Below, in pieces: positions 43,214 to 52,755 of a DNA stretch of 64,000 nt. The notes under the pieces are model-generated. The model searched no databases. It was not told the DNA's origin and saw only the letters and a list, made by a program, of their open reading frames with translations. Location of the stretch: positions 11,166 to 75,165 of the forward strand of contig JBEKHH010000020.1 in assembly GCA_050012375.1 (NCBI GenBank), in the 5' to 3' direction. This DNA comes from PALSA-1353 sp050012375. GTDB taxonomy: Bacteria > Planctomycetota > Phycisphaerae > Tepidisphaerales > Tepidisphaeraceae. Within the stretch, counting starts at the first letter, position 1. Every line of letters begins with the position of its first letter. Made by a program: the position numbers and the translations under genes.

Positions 43214-45475
43214 ATGCCCATCGTGACTCTCCAGCAAGCGCTCGCCGCCGGAACCCAGTTCCAAAAGGCCGGCCGTCTCGACGAGGCCCAACGCGTCTAT
43301 CGCCAGCTCTTGGCGCAGGACCCCAACTGTCCCGATGCGCTTCACCTCCTGGGCGTTCTCCTCTTCCAGCGCGGGCAGCACCAGCCGGCAATCGATTTGA
43401 TCCGCCGGGCGATCGCACTCTATCCCGCCGGCGCCATGTATCACTCCAATCTGGCTCGCATCCTCGTCGCCGCAAAAAGGCCGGACGAGGCGATCGTCGC
43501 CCACCAACAGGCCGCCGCCCTTCAGCCCAACAATCCCCAGGCGTACAACGACCTCGGCAGCGTCCTGCTCACCGCTCGCCGCGTCGATGAAGCGATCGCA
43601 GCCTATCGACGCGCCGTCGAGCTTGGCCCCGAATTACCCGGTGCCTGGTCCAACCTCGCCAGCGCCCTGCAAGTCGGCGGCCAGTTGTCTGAAGCATTGA
43701 ACTGCTGCAAAAAAGCATTGGCGATTCAGCCGAATTATGTTGAGGCCATCGGCGTTCTCGGCAACATCCTCTGCGACCTGGACCAGTTCGATGAAGCCAT
43801 CGCGGAGTTCCAAAGGGCGATCGCGCTCAGGCCCGACATACCGGAACTTCATAACAATCTAGGTCTGGGCCTGCTCCGTCGCGGTCGATTTGATGAGGCG
43901 ATTGCCGCGCTCGACAAAGCCATCGCTTTGCAACCGGATTACGCCCGTGCCTGGAGCAATCGCGCCAAGGTGCTTCGGGATCAAGGCCGCCTCGAAGAGG
44001 CCGCCGCTGCCGCTTACCGCGCCCTGGCCATTTCGCCCGACCTAGCCGTGGCCCATCTGAACCTCGCCACCATTTTTCTCGACGCCTCGCGCGTCGCCGA
44101 AGCCATCGCAGCCGCTCGCCGAACCCTCGAATTGTCCCCGGACATGATCAACGCCCACAATTCCCTCGGCAACGCACTGAAGGATGACGGTTCCGTCGCC
44201 GAGGCAATCGCCTCTTTCGACCGCGCCTTGGCCCTGAAGCCCAACGAGCCGGCCTTTCACAGCAACAAAGTTTACACCATGGAATTTCTTCCCGATTGCG
44301 ATGCGCGAGCCCTTCTCGACGAGCAACGCCGCTGGAACGATCTGCACGCCCGGTCCGTGAAACATCTCGCTGGTCCCCACGAGCGAGATCGCTCGCCGGA
44401 TCGCAAACTTCGCCTCGGTTACGTGTCCCCCGACTTTTACGCCCACGCGGAATCTTTCTTCGTTGTCCCGCTTCTGGAATCCCACGAGCACGCGCACTTC
44501 GAGATCCACTGCTATTCAGATGTCGTTCGACCGGATGCTGTCACCGAGCGCTTGCGCCGCTGCGCCGATGGTTGGCATAATGGCGTCGGACTCACCGATG
44601 CCGAACTCGCCGACCAAATCCACCGCGATCGCATCGACATCCTCATCGATCTGACCATGCACATGGCTCGCAACCGCGCCCTGGTATTTGCCCGAAAACC
44701 CGCTCCGGTCCAGGTGGCGTGGCTCGCTTATCCCGGCGGCACCGGCTTGGACGCCATGGATTTCCGCATCACCGATGCGTGGATCGATCCGCCCGATGGG
44801 GACGATTCGTGTTATCGCGAGCAATCGATCCGCTTGCCCAAATCCTGGTGCTGCTATGATCCGCTCACCGACATTCCGCCCAGCCCCGCGCGGACCCCGG
44901 GACCTGTTCGGTTCGGATCGCTCAATAATCCCTGCAAACTCAACGAGCCGCTCTTGCGCCTGTGGGCCCGGGTCATCCAAGCCGTGCCCGACTCCCAATT
45001 GCTGGTGCAGGTGATCGGCGAGAATCATCGCCAAAGAATCCTCGACCTCTTTCGATCGTTAAATATCGCTCCCGATCGGCTGGAGTTTGTGGCTCGCTGT
45101 GGCCGCCCGGACTATCTCCGCCTCTACGACAGAATCGACATTTGTCTCGATCCGCTCCCCTACAACGGGATCACCACCACATGCGACGCGCTCTGGATGG
45201 GCGTGCCGGTCGTGACCCTCGCCGGCAAAACCGCCGCCGGTCGCGCCGGAACCAGCATCCTGATGAACCTCGACCTCGCTGAACTGACGGCCCGCGATCC
45301 CGAGCAATTCGTAAATATCGCTCAATCGCTCGCCGCCGATCACCCGCGACGAGCCGATCTCCGCTCCACTCTTCGCCGGCGAATGCAGCAATCACCGCTG
45401 ATGGACCACCGCAGATTCGCGCGCGATATGGAAGCAGCCTATCGCCAGATGTGGCGGCAATGGTGTGCGAGTTAA
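43214..45475 (+). CDS. TPR protein with O-GlcNAc transferase-like (GT41) domain
   Basis: 753 residues. About ten tetratricopeptide repeats (residues 5-365, e.g. AYNDLGSVLLTARRVDEAIA) precede a GT41 glycosyltransferase (about 390-750) with LRLGYVSPDFYAHAESFF, PVQVAWLAYPGGTGLDAMD and LDPLPYNGITTTCDALWMG-VPVVTLAG. It is of the SPINDLY/OGT type and likely glycosylates cytoplasmic or surface proteins. It ends convergently with hrpB. Confidence 0.88.
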   Translation: MPIVTLQQALAAGTQFQKAGRLDEAQRVYRQLLAQDPNCPDALHLLGVLLFQRGQHQPAIDLIRRAIALYPAGAMYHSNLARILVAAKRPDEAIVAHQQAAALQPNNPQAYNDLGSVLLTARRVDEAIAAYRRAVELGPELPGAWSNLASALQVGGQLSEALNCCKKALAIQPNYVEAIGVLGNILCDLDQFDEAIAEFQRAIALRPDIPELHNNLGLGLLRRGRFDEAIAALDKAIALQPDYARAWSNRAKVLRDQGRLEEAAAAAYRALAISPDLAVAHLNLATIFLDASRVAEAIAAARRTLELSPDMINAHNSLGNALKDDGSVAEAIASFDRALALKPNEPAFHSNKVYTMEFLPDCDARALLDEQRRWNDLHARSVKHLAGPHERDRSPDRKLRLGYVSPDFYAHAESFFVVPLLESHEHAHFEIHCYSDVVRPDAVTERLRRCADGWHNGVGLTDAELADQIHRDRIDILIDLTMHMARNRALVFARKPAPVQVAWLAYPGGTGLDAMDFRITDAWIDPPDGDDSCYREQSIRLPKSWCCYDPLTDIPPSPARTPGPVRFGSLNNPCKLNEPLLRLWARVIQAVPDSQLLVQVIGENHRQRILDLFRSLNIAPDRLEFVARCGRPDYLRLYDRIDICLDPLPYNGITTTCDALWMGVPVVTLAGKTAAGRAGTSILMNLDLAELTARDPEQFVNIAQSLAADHPRRADLRSTLRRRMQQSPLMDHRRFARDMEAAYRQMWRQWCAS

Positions 45476-45486
45476 ATTCCAAATGC

Positions 45487-45592
45487 AACCGCGAAGACGC
45501 GAAGGGCGCGAAGAACGCGCGAAGAAATCCCAAAAAAATCAGCCCAAGAATTTCTTCGCGTCTGTCTTCGCGCCCTTCGCGTCTTCGCGGTT
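45487..45592 (+). repeat. 27-bp perfect inverted repeat (CGCGAAGA family)
   Basis: The arms 45487-45513 and 45566-45592 match 27 of 27 around a 52-nt loop. They begin AACCGCGAAGACGCGAAGGG and consist of repeated CGCGAAGA words, as in 25345-25451. It lies between convergent genes and touches the hrpB stop, so here it could end both transcripts. Confidence 0.88.
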
Positions 45593-45595
45593 CTC

Positions 45596-48211
45596 TTATT
45601 TCCGTTGTCTTCCCCCCTTCGCCTGCGGCCTCGCCCTCAGCGGATCGTCCGGCCAGGAATGCTTCGGATAACGCACGCGCAAATCCTTGCGAACCTGAAA
45701 ATAAGCCGTCGCCCAAAAACTTCGCAAATCGCCCGTAATCTGCACCGGCTGGTAATTCGGCCCCAGCAGATGCAGCACCACCGCCACGCGCCCCGCGGCG
45801 ATCCGCGGCGTCTGACCCCAGGAAAAAACCTCCTGAAGCCGAACCTTCAGCACCGGCGGCTGATTCGCCCCATATTCCAGCCGAATCCGGCTCCCGCTCG
45901 GCACTTCAATCGTCTCCGGCGCCTGCTCCCGCAGCACACGAGCCATCGCAAACCCCAGCCGCGCCTCCAGCGCATCCGCCAGCGGCAAACGCTCGATTTC
46001 CTCCACGCTCTTTTTCCCGGCGCACAATTCCGCCAGCACATCGCCCAATTCATTCTCATCAAAAGCCGGCCACGGATGCTCCGGCATCCATTTTCGCAGC
46101 AGCCCCACCCGGGCCAGGAAATTCCCTGCCCGCTGATCCTTCCCGAAAAACTCCGCCGCCCGCGGCCGCAGCGCCGCCGCCAGCGTTTCATCCGAACCAT
46201 CGACCGGCGCATCGCTTTCTTCGGAAAGAATCAGATCGCGATACCGCACCACGCCGCGACCCACCACCCGCCCGCGCCGCTCATCAAACACCGTCGTGCG
46301 CTGCCGCGAAATCGATTGTGGAAACATTTCCCAAAGCCACTCCGCGCGAATCGCGCTGGCGATGCGCACCAGCGCTTCGCGCGCCCCGGACCGCGGATCG
46401 TCCCGCGCATCAAGCGCCAGGAATAATTCCGATTGCCGCACGACCGATTCCGCATCCAGTCGCACGCCGCCCCCGCCCGTCATCACTCCTGCCGCCCGGT
46501 CCCCAGCCCGCCGCCGGCAAACCCGGTCCGGATACGCCCAAAGCAACAGCTTCAGCAGCGTCTCATCCGACCCCGGTGAACCGCTCCTCCGCCGTTGCAC
46601 TCCCTCTCCCCATTTAGCCCCCGGTGATTCACCGGGGGCAACCTCCCGGCGCCCCAATCGCCTTCCGATCCACCGCAATTCATCCCGCACCTGCGCAACC
46701 TGCCGAGCCGCGATCGCATCGATCCCGCCCTCGCCCAGATGCGCCGCAAAATGATGCCGCTGGGCCTCGGCCAAATCCTGTATCCGAACCAGCAGATCGC
46801 TGTCCCCCTGCGTCGCCGGCCCGCGAGAATGCATCGGCTGATTGAAATCCGGCCGCCGAATATCTCTCTCGCACAGCAACGCCGCCAGCGTCGCACCTTC
46901 CTCCGTGCAGCCCGCCTCCGCCGCGGCGCACAGCAGCCGTCCGATCCGCGGATGCAGCGGCAGCGAGATCAACCGCTTCCCCATCGGCGTCACGCCCCCT
47001 TCGTCCAGCGCCCCGAGCATCTCCAGCAATCGCTGCGCCGATTCCAGCGCCGCCACCGGCGGACGCTCGAACCACGCAAACGCTGCCGCATCCGCCTTCC
47101 CCCACGCGTGCAAATCCAGCACCGCGCCCGCAAGGTCCACGCGCATGATCTCCGGCAATTCAAATTCATCCAGCTCCGCCTGCTCTTTCGCAGACCACAA
47201 TCGCACGCACGTCCCCGCCCCCGTGCGCCCAGCCCGCCCTGCGCGCTGCGTCGCCGACGCCTTGCTGATCCGCTTCAGCTCCAGCCGATCCAATCCGCGC
47301 CGCGGATCAAACGCCGGCACACGCGCCAGTCCGCTGTCGATCACCCATCGCACGCCTTCAATCGTCAGCGAAGTCTCGGCGATATTGGTTGAAAGAATGA
47401 CCTTGCGCCGCCCGCTCGGCCTGAGCGCCAGCGTCTGTTGCTCAGGCGGCAGACTTCCATGCAGCGGAAGAATCGCCAGGTCACTTCGCTCGCCCACCGG
47501 CTCCAGAAGCCGCCCAACGCGCCGGATTTCCTGCGCCCCCGGCAAAAACACCAGCACATCTCCGCGTGAATTCGCGCGCCCGGTCACCTCCTCCACCGCC
47601 GCCGCCACGCGCTCCGCCAGCGCCGCTTCCCCATGCGCCCGGTATTCAATCTCCACCGCAAACGTCCGCCCCGGCACGCGCACCACCGGACATCCCCCCA
47701 AAAATCGCGCAGCCGTCTCCGCCTCCAAAGTCGCCGACATCACGATCAGCAGCAAATCCGGCCGAACCGTCTGCTGCATTTCCCGCAGCATGGCGATGGC
47801 CAGATCGACGTGCAGCGATCGCTCATGGAATTCGTCGAGCACAACCGCCCCGACGCCCTCCAGAAACGGATCGTCGAGCATCTGCCGCGTCAGCACCCCC
47901 TCGGTCAGCACGCGCAGGCGAGTATTTTTGCCGATCCGTTTTTCAAACCGGATTTGATACCCGACTTCCCCGCCGACTTCCCAACCGTTTTCCTCGGCAA
48001 TCCGCTGAGCCGCCGCCCGCGCCGCCACCCGCCGTGGCTGAAGCATCACCAGATTCGGATGCTCCCTCGGCAGAATTCCCCCGCGCAAAATCGCCGGCGG
48101 CACCCGCGTCGTCTTCCCCGCCCCCGGCTCGGCGACGATCACCAGCGACTTGGCCTCGCCAAGTCGCCGAACAATCTCCGGCAGATGGGCGTCAATCGGC
48201 AGGGGGGTCAT
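45596..48211 (-). CDS. hrpB: ATP-dependent RNA helicase HrpB
   Basis: 871 residues, the usual HrpB length. DEAH-box motifs: AEPGAGKTTRVPPAIL, motif II LDEFHERSLHVD, SATLEAETAARFLGG, and QRAGRAGRTGAGTCVRL. The C-terminal HrpB domain carries the family SRQRTTVFDERRGRVVGRGV stretch and DLRSFWATAYFQVRKDLRVRYPKH. The RNA target of HrpB is not well known. Confidence 0.93.
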   Translation of the reverse strand: MTPLPIDAHLPEIVRRLGEAKSLVIVAEPGAGKTTRVPPAILRGGILPREHPNLVMLQPRRVAARAAAQRIAEENGWEVGGEVGYQIRFEKRIGKNTRLRVLTEGVLTRQMLDDPFLEGVGAVVLDEFHERSLHVDLAIAMLREMQQTVRPDLLLIVMSATLEAETAARFLGGCPVVRVPGRTFAVEIEYRAHGEAALAERVAAAVEEVTGRANSRGDVLVFLPGAQEIRRVGRLLEPVGERSDLAILPLHGSLPPEQQTLALRPSGRRKVILSTNIAETSLTIEGVRWVIDSGLARVPAFDPRRGLDRLELKRISKASATQRAGRAGRTGAGTCVRLWSAKEQAELDEFELPEIMRVDLAGAVLDLHAWGKADAAAFAWFERPPVAALESAQRLLEMLGALDEGGVTPMGKRLISLPLHPRIGRLLCAAAEAGCTEEGATLAALLCERDIRRPDFNQPMHSRGPATQGDSDLLVRIQDLAEAQRHHFAAHLGEGGIDAIAARQVAQVRDELRWIGRRLGRREVAPGESPGAKWGEGVQRRRSGSPGSDETLLKLLLWAYPDRVCRRRAGDRAAGVMTGGGGVRLDAESVVRQSELFLALDARDDPRSGAREALVRIASAIRAEWLWEMFPQSISRQRTTVFDERRGRVVGRGVVRYRDLILSEESDAPVDGSDETLAAALRPRAAEFFGKDQRAGNFLARVGLLRKWMPEHPWPAFDENELGDVLAELCAGKKSVEEIERLPLADALEARLGFAMARVLREQAPETIEVPSGSRIRLEYGANQPPVLKVRLQEVFSWGQTPRIAAGRVAVVLHLLGPNYQPVQITGDLRSFWATAYFQVRKDLRVRYPKHSWPDDPLRARPQAKGGRQRK

Positions 48212-48536
48212 CGAGCCGAATTGTAGAGGCCCGAGGCATCACCTGTAAAAGCCGCACATCTTCTCGATGGCCGGGTATAATGCGGGCTATTGAATGTTGG
48301 ACCTCGTCGATCAACATCGCGCTGAGACCGAGTTGCTCTGCCGGTGACGCCGGTTCTCGAAAGGAGCGGCGGTGAGGAATGCCGAACTTCGGATCTGTCC
48401 CGATTTATTTCCCCGACAGGCCCATCGCTCGCATTTCGTTTTTTGGTTTGAATTGCAGTAGAATTCGCCGTCGCCCCATCAAATCGAGTGGCGTTGGTGA
48501 AGACGCGGAGGTTGATTGAAGCTTTTTTCCTTGAAC
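48212..48536. other. Non-coding gap upstream of hrpB
   Basis: This 325-nt stretch is the divergent 5' side of hrpB. No convincing gene is seen; short frames near 48376 have no family or good codon pattern. Confidence 0.5.
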
Positions 48537-48683
48537 ATGGCCAGACTTTCGCAATTCAAAAAACTAGCGACGTTCGTTTTGGTTTCAGCTTTGGCGTTCG
48601 TCTTATTCTGGTTTGCCGGCACGCCCTACGACTCTAACCGGCCGGTAAACTACACTCCGCCCATTGTCCTCGGGCGAGGATAG
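48537..48683 (+). CDS. Short membrane peptide (48 aa), possibly truncated
   Basis: ATG 48537 encodes MARLSQFKKLATFVLVSALAF and more: a basic start, one membrane segment and a short polar end (TPPIVLGRG). It looks like the N-terminal anchor of a longer protein cut off about 45 nt before the repeat at 48730. Real but broken, or a small membrane peptide; expression is unproven. Confidence 0.4.
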   Translation: MARLSQFKKLATFVLVSALAFVLFWFAGTPYDSNRPVNYTPPIVLGRG

Positions 48684-48729
48684 ATGTGCGGGCGACGTGA
48701 ACCACATCCGTCGTTGTTAAACGATCGCA

Positions 48730-48890
48730 GCAACTGTCGGAGTCCGTCAAATAACCCATTATCCCAACTGGCCGCGAAGGGACAAAATGCGTTGAGGTCA
48801 AGATAACCATGTTGGCTGGAGAGACCGAGATTGATTCCCGTTCGTTTCCCTGCGATGCGCCGGTGGAGTCTCTTTTGTTTGTCGCAATGA
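48730..48890 (+). repeat. ~160-bp repeat, copy A
   Basis: It aligns over its whole length to 51178-51343 by eye, with shared blocks CTGTC-GAGTC-GTCAAATA, GCGATGCGCCGG and TGTCGCAATGA. It lies before the PEP-CTERM gene in the same orientation as copy B behind it. Confidence 0.65.
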
Positions 48891-49201
48891 ATTGGTCGAC
48901 GGTCGCATTTTGTCCGACAAAATTTCTGGCAAATCGCCGAAAAATCAAGGCAATTTTGTTTTAATTCGTGGTTCAACAATCTATATCTGATCGCGTCGAA
49001 TTTGGTGCGCCAGGCGATGGTGTAGCGGATCAGGCCCGAAATTTATTTCTCGCCGTTTCTTCTCCACGATTTGAGAAATCGAGTCTTATTGCAAAATGGC
49101 CGACGAGGTTCCCCGGCAGAGGTGCATATTGCATATCCCGGTTTAATCGCAATTTGCGGTTTTGGCGCGACTTTTCCCGACGGACCAACGAGGAGCGAAC
49201 T

Positions 49202-51169
49202 ATGAAACTATGGCAGAATTTTCTTGTGTCAGCTATCGCGATTTGCATCTTTGTTCCGGGGCGGGCCGACGCCTACACTTTTTATTCGCCGGCAGATTTT
49301 TATACGGGTCCGATTCTCAGCACTACCAACACGCTCGATTTTGTTCTCTCTTCCAGCTACAACTTCGTACTCCTCGGGTTTGAGAGTAATTTTGGTGACC
49401 CCAATTCGCTGCCGTTTCCTTATACAACCCCAGTCGGTTCAATCATGAATGTCGTCGCAGGCGGCGGATATACCGCCCTCACCAACGTCTACACGGGAAG
49501 CACGCTGAACTTGAATGGCGGCCAGACCATCGGAGAGACGGATCTATTCGACAACAGCACCGTGAATATCAACAGCGGAAGCATGAACGGCAATTTAAAC
49601 GCCAACAGCTCAAGCAATGTCAATGTGAATGGTGGACTGCTGGGTGGCGCCCTGCAGACGTTTGATCAATCCACCGCCGTCATGAGCAATGGGGAAGTTG
49701 GTCAGCTCGTGGCCTGGGACTCCTCGCACATCACAATGAGCGGTGGGAAAGTGGACAATGGCGTGGCCGCTACAGATAACGGCGTAGTTAACATCTCCGG
49801 AGGCACAATATTCGATGGCTTAGTAAGTACAGGCGGCGCTATCACTATCAGTGGCGGCGCCGCGGTCACCGGGGATGTTTCCTCCAGTAACGGCGGAAAC
49901 ATCGTTGTTCAAATGACCTATATTAACGGCGATCTCGCGGCCGACGGAGGATCAATCGATTTCGAAGGCGGGACCAGCGGAATCGCCCGTAACGTCGGCG
50001 TCAGCGGCGCTGAAGGGATCTCGTATTTGAACGGTGGCATTATTACCGGCAATGTCACCGTGCATGGCGGCGGCATCCTGAATATCGGCAGTGGAGCATC
50101 TCTTCTCGGCTCTGTGAGCGTCGCCGAGACAGGCAGCTTTGTCGACATGTCCGGGGGATGCGACATCGTCGAAAATGTGAATGTGTCTCAGGGCGCTTCG
50201 CTTCACATCGGGAATGCCACGCTCGAAAAATCATTGAACATTTTCGACTCCAGCATGGTGACGATGGACGGCGGCTTTGTTGGCGGCAGTGCATTCGGTG
50301 CAAATGGCGGCGGTGTCACCGTTGCCGACCAGGCTTCCTTTGCATGTAATGGGGGGCAAATTGGAACCTTGGAAATTGATAACACCGCTTCGGCCCACCT
50401 CAACGGCGGCGTCACTGGTTACATAACAGTGAATGATAGCGCTCAGTTCTTTATGTCCGCTGGAAACGCCGCAAGTCTCACCTTATCCACGCACTCCACC
50501 GCGATTGTCTCCAGCGGCCAGATCAACGCAGTTTCCGTCGCCAACTCCTCCAACTTCATCCTTGCCGGCGGCACCATCGCGAGCCTGTCCACTTTAAACA
50601 GCTCGACCACCACCATCACCGGCGGACTTGTCTCACAAGGCATAACCGGATCGGGCAACAGCACGATTGATATCGAGAGCCTCCAGGGACTTAGATCCAT
50701 TCTTGGAAGGATTACGCTTTTCGACAACGCCAAGGTTCTCGTGGAAGGCATTCCCGTTGTCACTACGCCGAGCAACCAATACGCACTCTCTGCCAAGTTC
50801 GCAGACGACATCTCCACGCCGCTGAGCATCTATCTCAATGACAACGCCTCCCTTGAAATTGACGGCATGAATCTCACCGCATCCCTGCTCGACCCCGACA
50901 ACGGCGGCACGTTCAGCGAATATCAACTCAACGGCAGTCTTCAGGACGGTAGCGTCCTTCCCGATAACTTTCTTCTCTACGTGGAAAACGGAAGCGGCGC
51001 GAGCTTCCAGTTGGTCGCCGTCCCCGAGCCAACCTCGGCCTCCCTCGCATTGCTCTGCGGCGCCGCAGTTCTACGCCGCCGTCCCTCACGCCGCCGCGGT
51101 CATATCGTGAGCGATGCACCTACCGCATCTTTTTTCATCCGCGATATTGACCGCCATCTTTTTCCTTAA
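49202..51169 (+). CDS. PEP-CTERM surface protein with autotransporter-like repeats
   Basis: 655 residues from ATG 49202, RBS GAGGAG. A signal peptide (MKLWQNFLVSAIAICIFVPG, cut after ADA) is followed by many short repeats such as STVNINSGSMNGNLNANSS and TISGGAAVTGDVSS, typical of a beta-helix. The C-terminus has the PEP motif VAVPEPTSASLALLC-GAAVLRRRPSRRR: VPEP, a hydrophobic helix and a basic end. The exosortase system would sort it to the surface. Ten further residue-pairs after the Arg cluster extend past the usual end, an odd tail. Confidence 0.85.
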   Translation: MKLWQNFLVSAIAICIFVPGRADAYTFYSPADFYTGPILSTTNTLDFVLSSSYNFVLLGFESNFGDPNSLPFPYTTPVGSIMNVVAGGGYTALTNVYTGSTLNLNGGQTIGETDLFDNSTVNINSGSMNGNLNANSSSNVNVNGGLLGGALQTFDQSTAVMSNGEVGQLVAWDSSHITMSGGKVDNGVAATDNGVVNISGGTIFDGLVSTGGAITISGGAAVTGDVSSSNGGNIVVQMTYINGDLAADGGSIDFEGGTSGIARNVGVSGAEGISYLNGGIITGNVTVHGGGILNIGSGASLLGSVSVAETGSFVDMSGGCDIVENVNVSQGASLHIGNATLEKSLNIFDSSMVTMDGGFVGGSAFGANGGGVTVADQASFACNGGQIGTLEIDNTASAHLNGGVTGYITVNDSAQFFMSAGNAASLTLSTHSTAIVSSGQINAVSVANSSNFILAGGTIASLSTLNSSTTTITGGLVSQGITGSGNSTIDIESLQGLRSILGRITLFDNAKVLVEGIPVVTTPSNQYALSAKFADDISTPLSIYLNDNASLEIDGMNLTASLLDPDNGGTFSEYQLNGSLQDGSVLPDNFLLYVENGSGASFQLVAVPEPTSASLALLCGAAVLRRRPSRRRGHIVSDAPTASFFIRDIDRHLFP

Positions 51170-51177
51170 GCGATGGC

Positions 51178-51343
51178 AGGCACTGTCCGAGTCGGTCAAA
51201 TACCCCATAATCCCTACATGGGCCCGATAATACTAAAGGCGTTGCGGTTAAGACAGCCATCTTGCCCGCACAGGCCGTAATTTGATCCCCGTTCATTCTG
51301 TCGCGATGCGCCGGCTGTTTTTCTTTTTGCTGTGTCGCAATGA
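51178..51343 (+). repeat. ~165-bp repeat, copy B
   Basis: Diverged direct copy of 48730-48890. It begins 9 nt after the PEP-CTERM stop and ends 15 nt from the stop of the IS630 transposase remnant on the other strand. Confidence 0.65.
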
Positions 51344-51357
51344 TGCAATGATACGGA

Positions 51358-51676
51358 TCATGCCTGATTCGCGCGCTCGGTGTACGAGCAGGCGCAGACG
51401 GTTCGAACAACCTCCGGCGTGAGTTTGCGATGAGCTTGCGTTCCCGCCGCCATCAGTGCGTCGTAGTCCTCGTACGTGCGATTGCTCAAGTAGTGGCTCC
51501 GCAAGTAATGCCAGAGATTTTCTACCGGATTGAGCTCCGGCGAGTAGGGCGGCAGCAGCAACGTCGTGATCCCTCTCGGCAGCTTCAACTCCCGGCTTTT
51601 GTGCCACCCGGCCTGGTCCATGATCAGCACGAAGTGCTCATCGGACTTCCGCTCGGCGTCCAGGATTTTCAGGAAT
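51358..51676 (-). pseudogene. IS630-family transposase, C-terminal fragment
   Basis: The frame reads DAERKSDEHFVLIMDQAGWHKS then LLPPYSPELNPVENLWHYLR, the second Asp and the Glu of the IS630 DDE domain. The first half of the enzyme is missing; homology stops at the tandem repeat at 51677. The IS is dead. Confidence 0.85.
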
Positions 51677-51718
51677 GGAGATGAAAACGGAGATGAAAAA
51701 CGGGAGATGAAAAACGGG
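51677..51718 (+). repeat. Three tandem GGAGATGAAAACGG-like units
   Basis: Three 13-14-nt units follow each other directly at the broken end of the IS630 fragment. They mark the breakpoint between it and the Mu-like element. Confidence 0.75.
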
Positions 51719-51766
51719 ACAGCTCTGAATTGTCATATAATGACATCGTACGTAGTCGTAGTGCGC

Positions 51767-51782
51767 GGATCAAAATGGCCAA
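51767..51782 (+). repeat. Putative transposase-binding end site, left
   Basis: GGATCAAAATGGCCAA, the exact reverse complement of 60315-60330. Confidence 0.7.
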
Positions 51783-51823
51783 GTGGGCGCGCAGTTGGCC
51801 AAGCGCCAATGCGCAGCAGAGAA

Positions 51824-51850
51824 GCCGGCACGTTTTGGCCGGCATTTTTT
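51824..51850 (+). terminator. Hairpin with T-run near the left end
   Basis: GCCGGC, an 8-nt loop ACGTTTTG, GCCGGC, then A and T6. It reads as a plus-strand terminator that would block incoming transcription into the element. Confidence 0.6.
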
Positions 51851-51878
51851 GCCTATTCGATTGCCGATCGAACGCCGC

Positions 51879-52439
51879 TTAAATCGGCGTCGAACCATTC
51901 CCCAAATCATCCCCCAAAAGAGCCGCTTCGGATGGCCTTAAATGTTCCCGAATCCATCGCTCGGACTCATCCAGCTTGCACCGCGGCCAATCGTAATCAT
52001 CAGCCAGCTTGACCGTCTCAGCGTGGCAGAATTTGACGGATTTCCCCCGGCCAGTTCCCCTCGAATAGATGTGCGACAGAGCCAGGATGAACGGCCAGCA
52101 TGCTGAAGGATGCTTGTGAAACCAGCGATTATCCATCAGCCCGAAAAGCCCATCAGCCCGAAAGGCTCGCCGCCAGCGAAACAATGTGCTACGGCAGATT
52201 TTGTAACCCCTCTGCCGAGCCACCAGCACGATGCCAGCGGTGACTTGCACCTCAGACCGCCTTCGCCGCCGCCCCTCGCGTATCGCTTCGCCCCAATGCA
52301 GGACAAGCCATTGTCTGTCTAATAGCTCGGTTCGATTCGCGAGGCTCAGATGATCGACAAAGCCACGCTGCCGATCGGGCATCGGCTCAGGCGGAAGGAT
52401 CAACCGAGGGCTTTGGGTTTCCGACTTCATGGGCATCAA
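51879..52439 (-). pseudogene. Mu-type transposase N-terminal fragment
   Basis: 186 residues that align by eye to residues about 95-260 of the transposase at 55110: GIVLVARQRGYKICRSTLFRW-RRAFRADGLFGLMD and later ADDYDWPRCKLDESERWIREHLRP, the helix-turn-helix part before the catalytic core. The DDE domain is absent. It belongs to a different transposase lineage than its neighbour and is probably a remnant. Confidence 0.55.
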
Positions 52440-52491
52440 TTCGTCAATCGTCCTCAGCGCTGTTCAGAGCGGAGCCGGTGGAAGCGATCGT

Positions 52492-52743
52492 TCAGAATCT
52501 CCGCTGCGCGGGGCGGCTTCGCCCCAGCGCCAAAAGTGCAACCTGCCCGATGTCCAGCGAGTTCAAATCGAGCGCTGGCGGATTGGGAATCAGACTGCGC
52601 GATGGTCGCGTATCGCGGATCGAATCGCGGGCCATCCGCTTCGCGATCGTCCCGGCTTCCGTCAAGGCGCGAACACATCTCGGATCGGATGGTAATGGCA
52701 TTTTTGCTCCCGGCCTGGCGGCCGTCAATGAATTCCAGGGCAT
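52492..52743 (-). CDS. Small prophage protein sharing a tail with its neighbour
   Basis: 83 residues, starting 12 nt after the stop of the upstream gene. The C-terminal LDIGQVALLALGRSRPAQRR repeats the tail of the 52756 gene. The first half has no recognisable domain and an alternative overlapping frame (52454-52753) exists, so the N-terminus is uncertain. Confidence 0.5.
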   Translation of the reverse strand: MPWNSLTAARPGAKMPLPSDPRCVRALTEAGTIAKRMARDSIRDTRPSRSLIPNPPALDLNSLDIGQVALLALGRSRPAQRRF

Positions 52744-52755
52744 CGAACGTCAAAG

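Noticed and set aside
51677..51718. CRISPR or att repeat
   Set aside because: Only three short contiguous units and no spacers; better explained as a slippage product.
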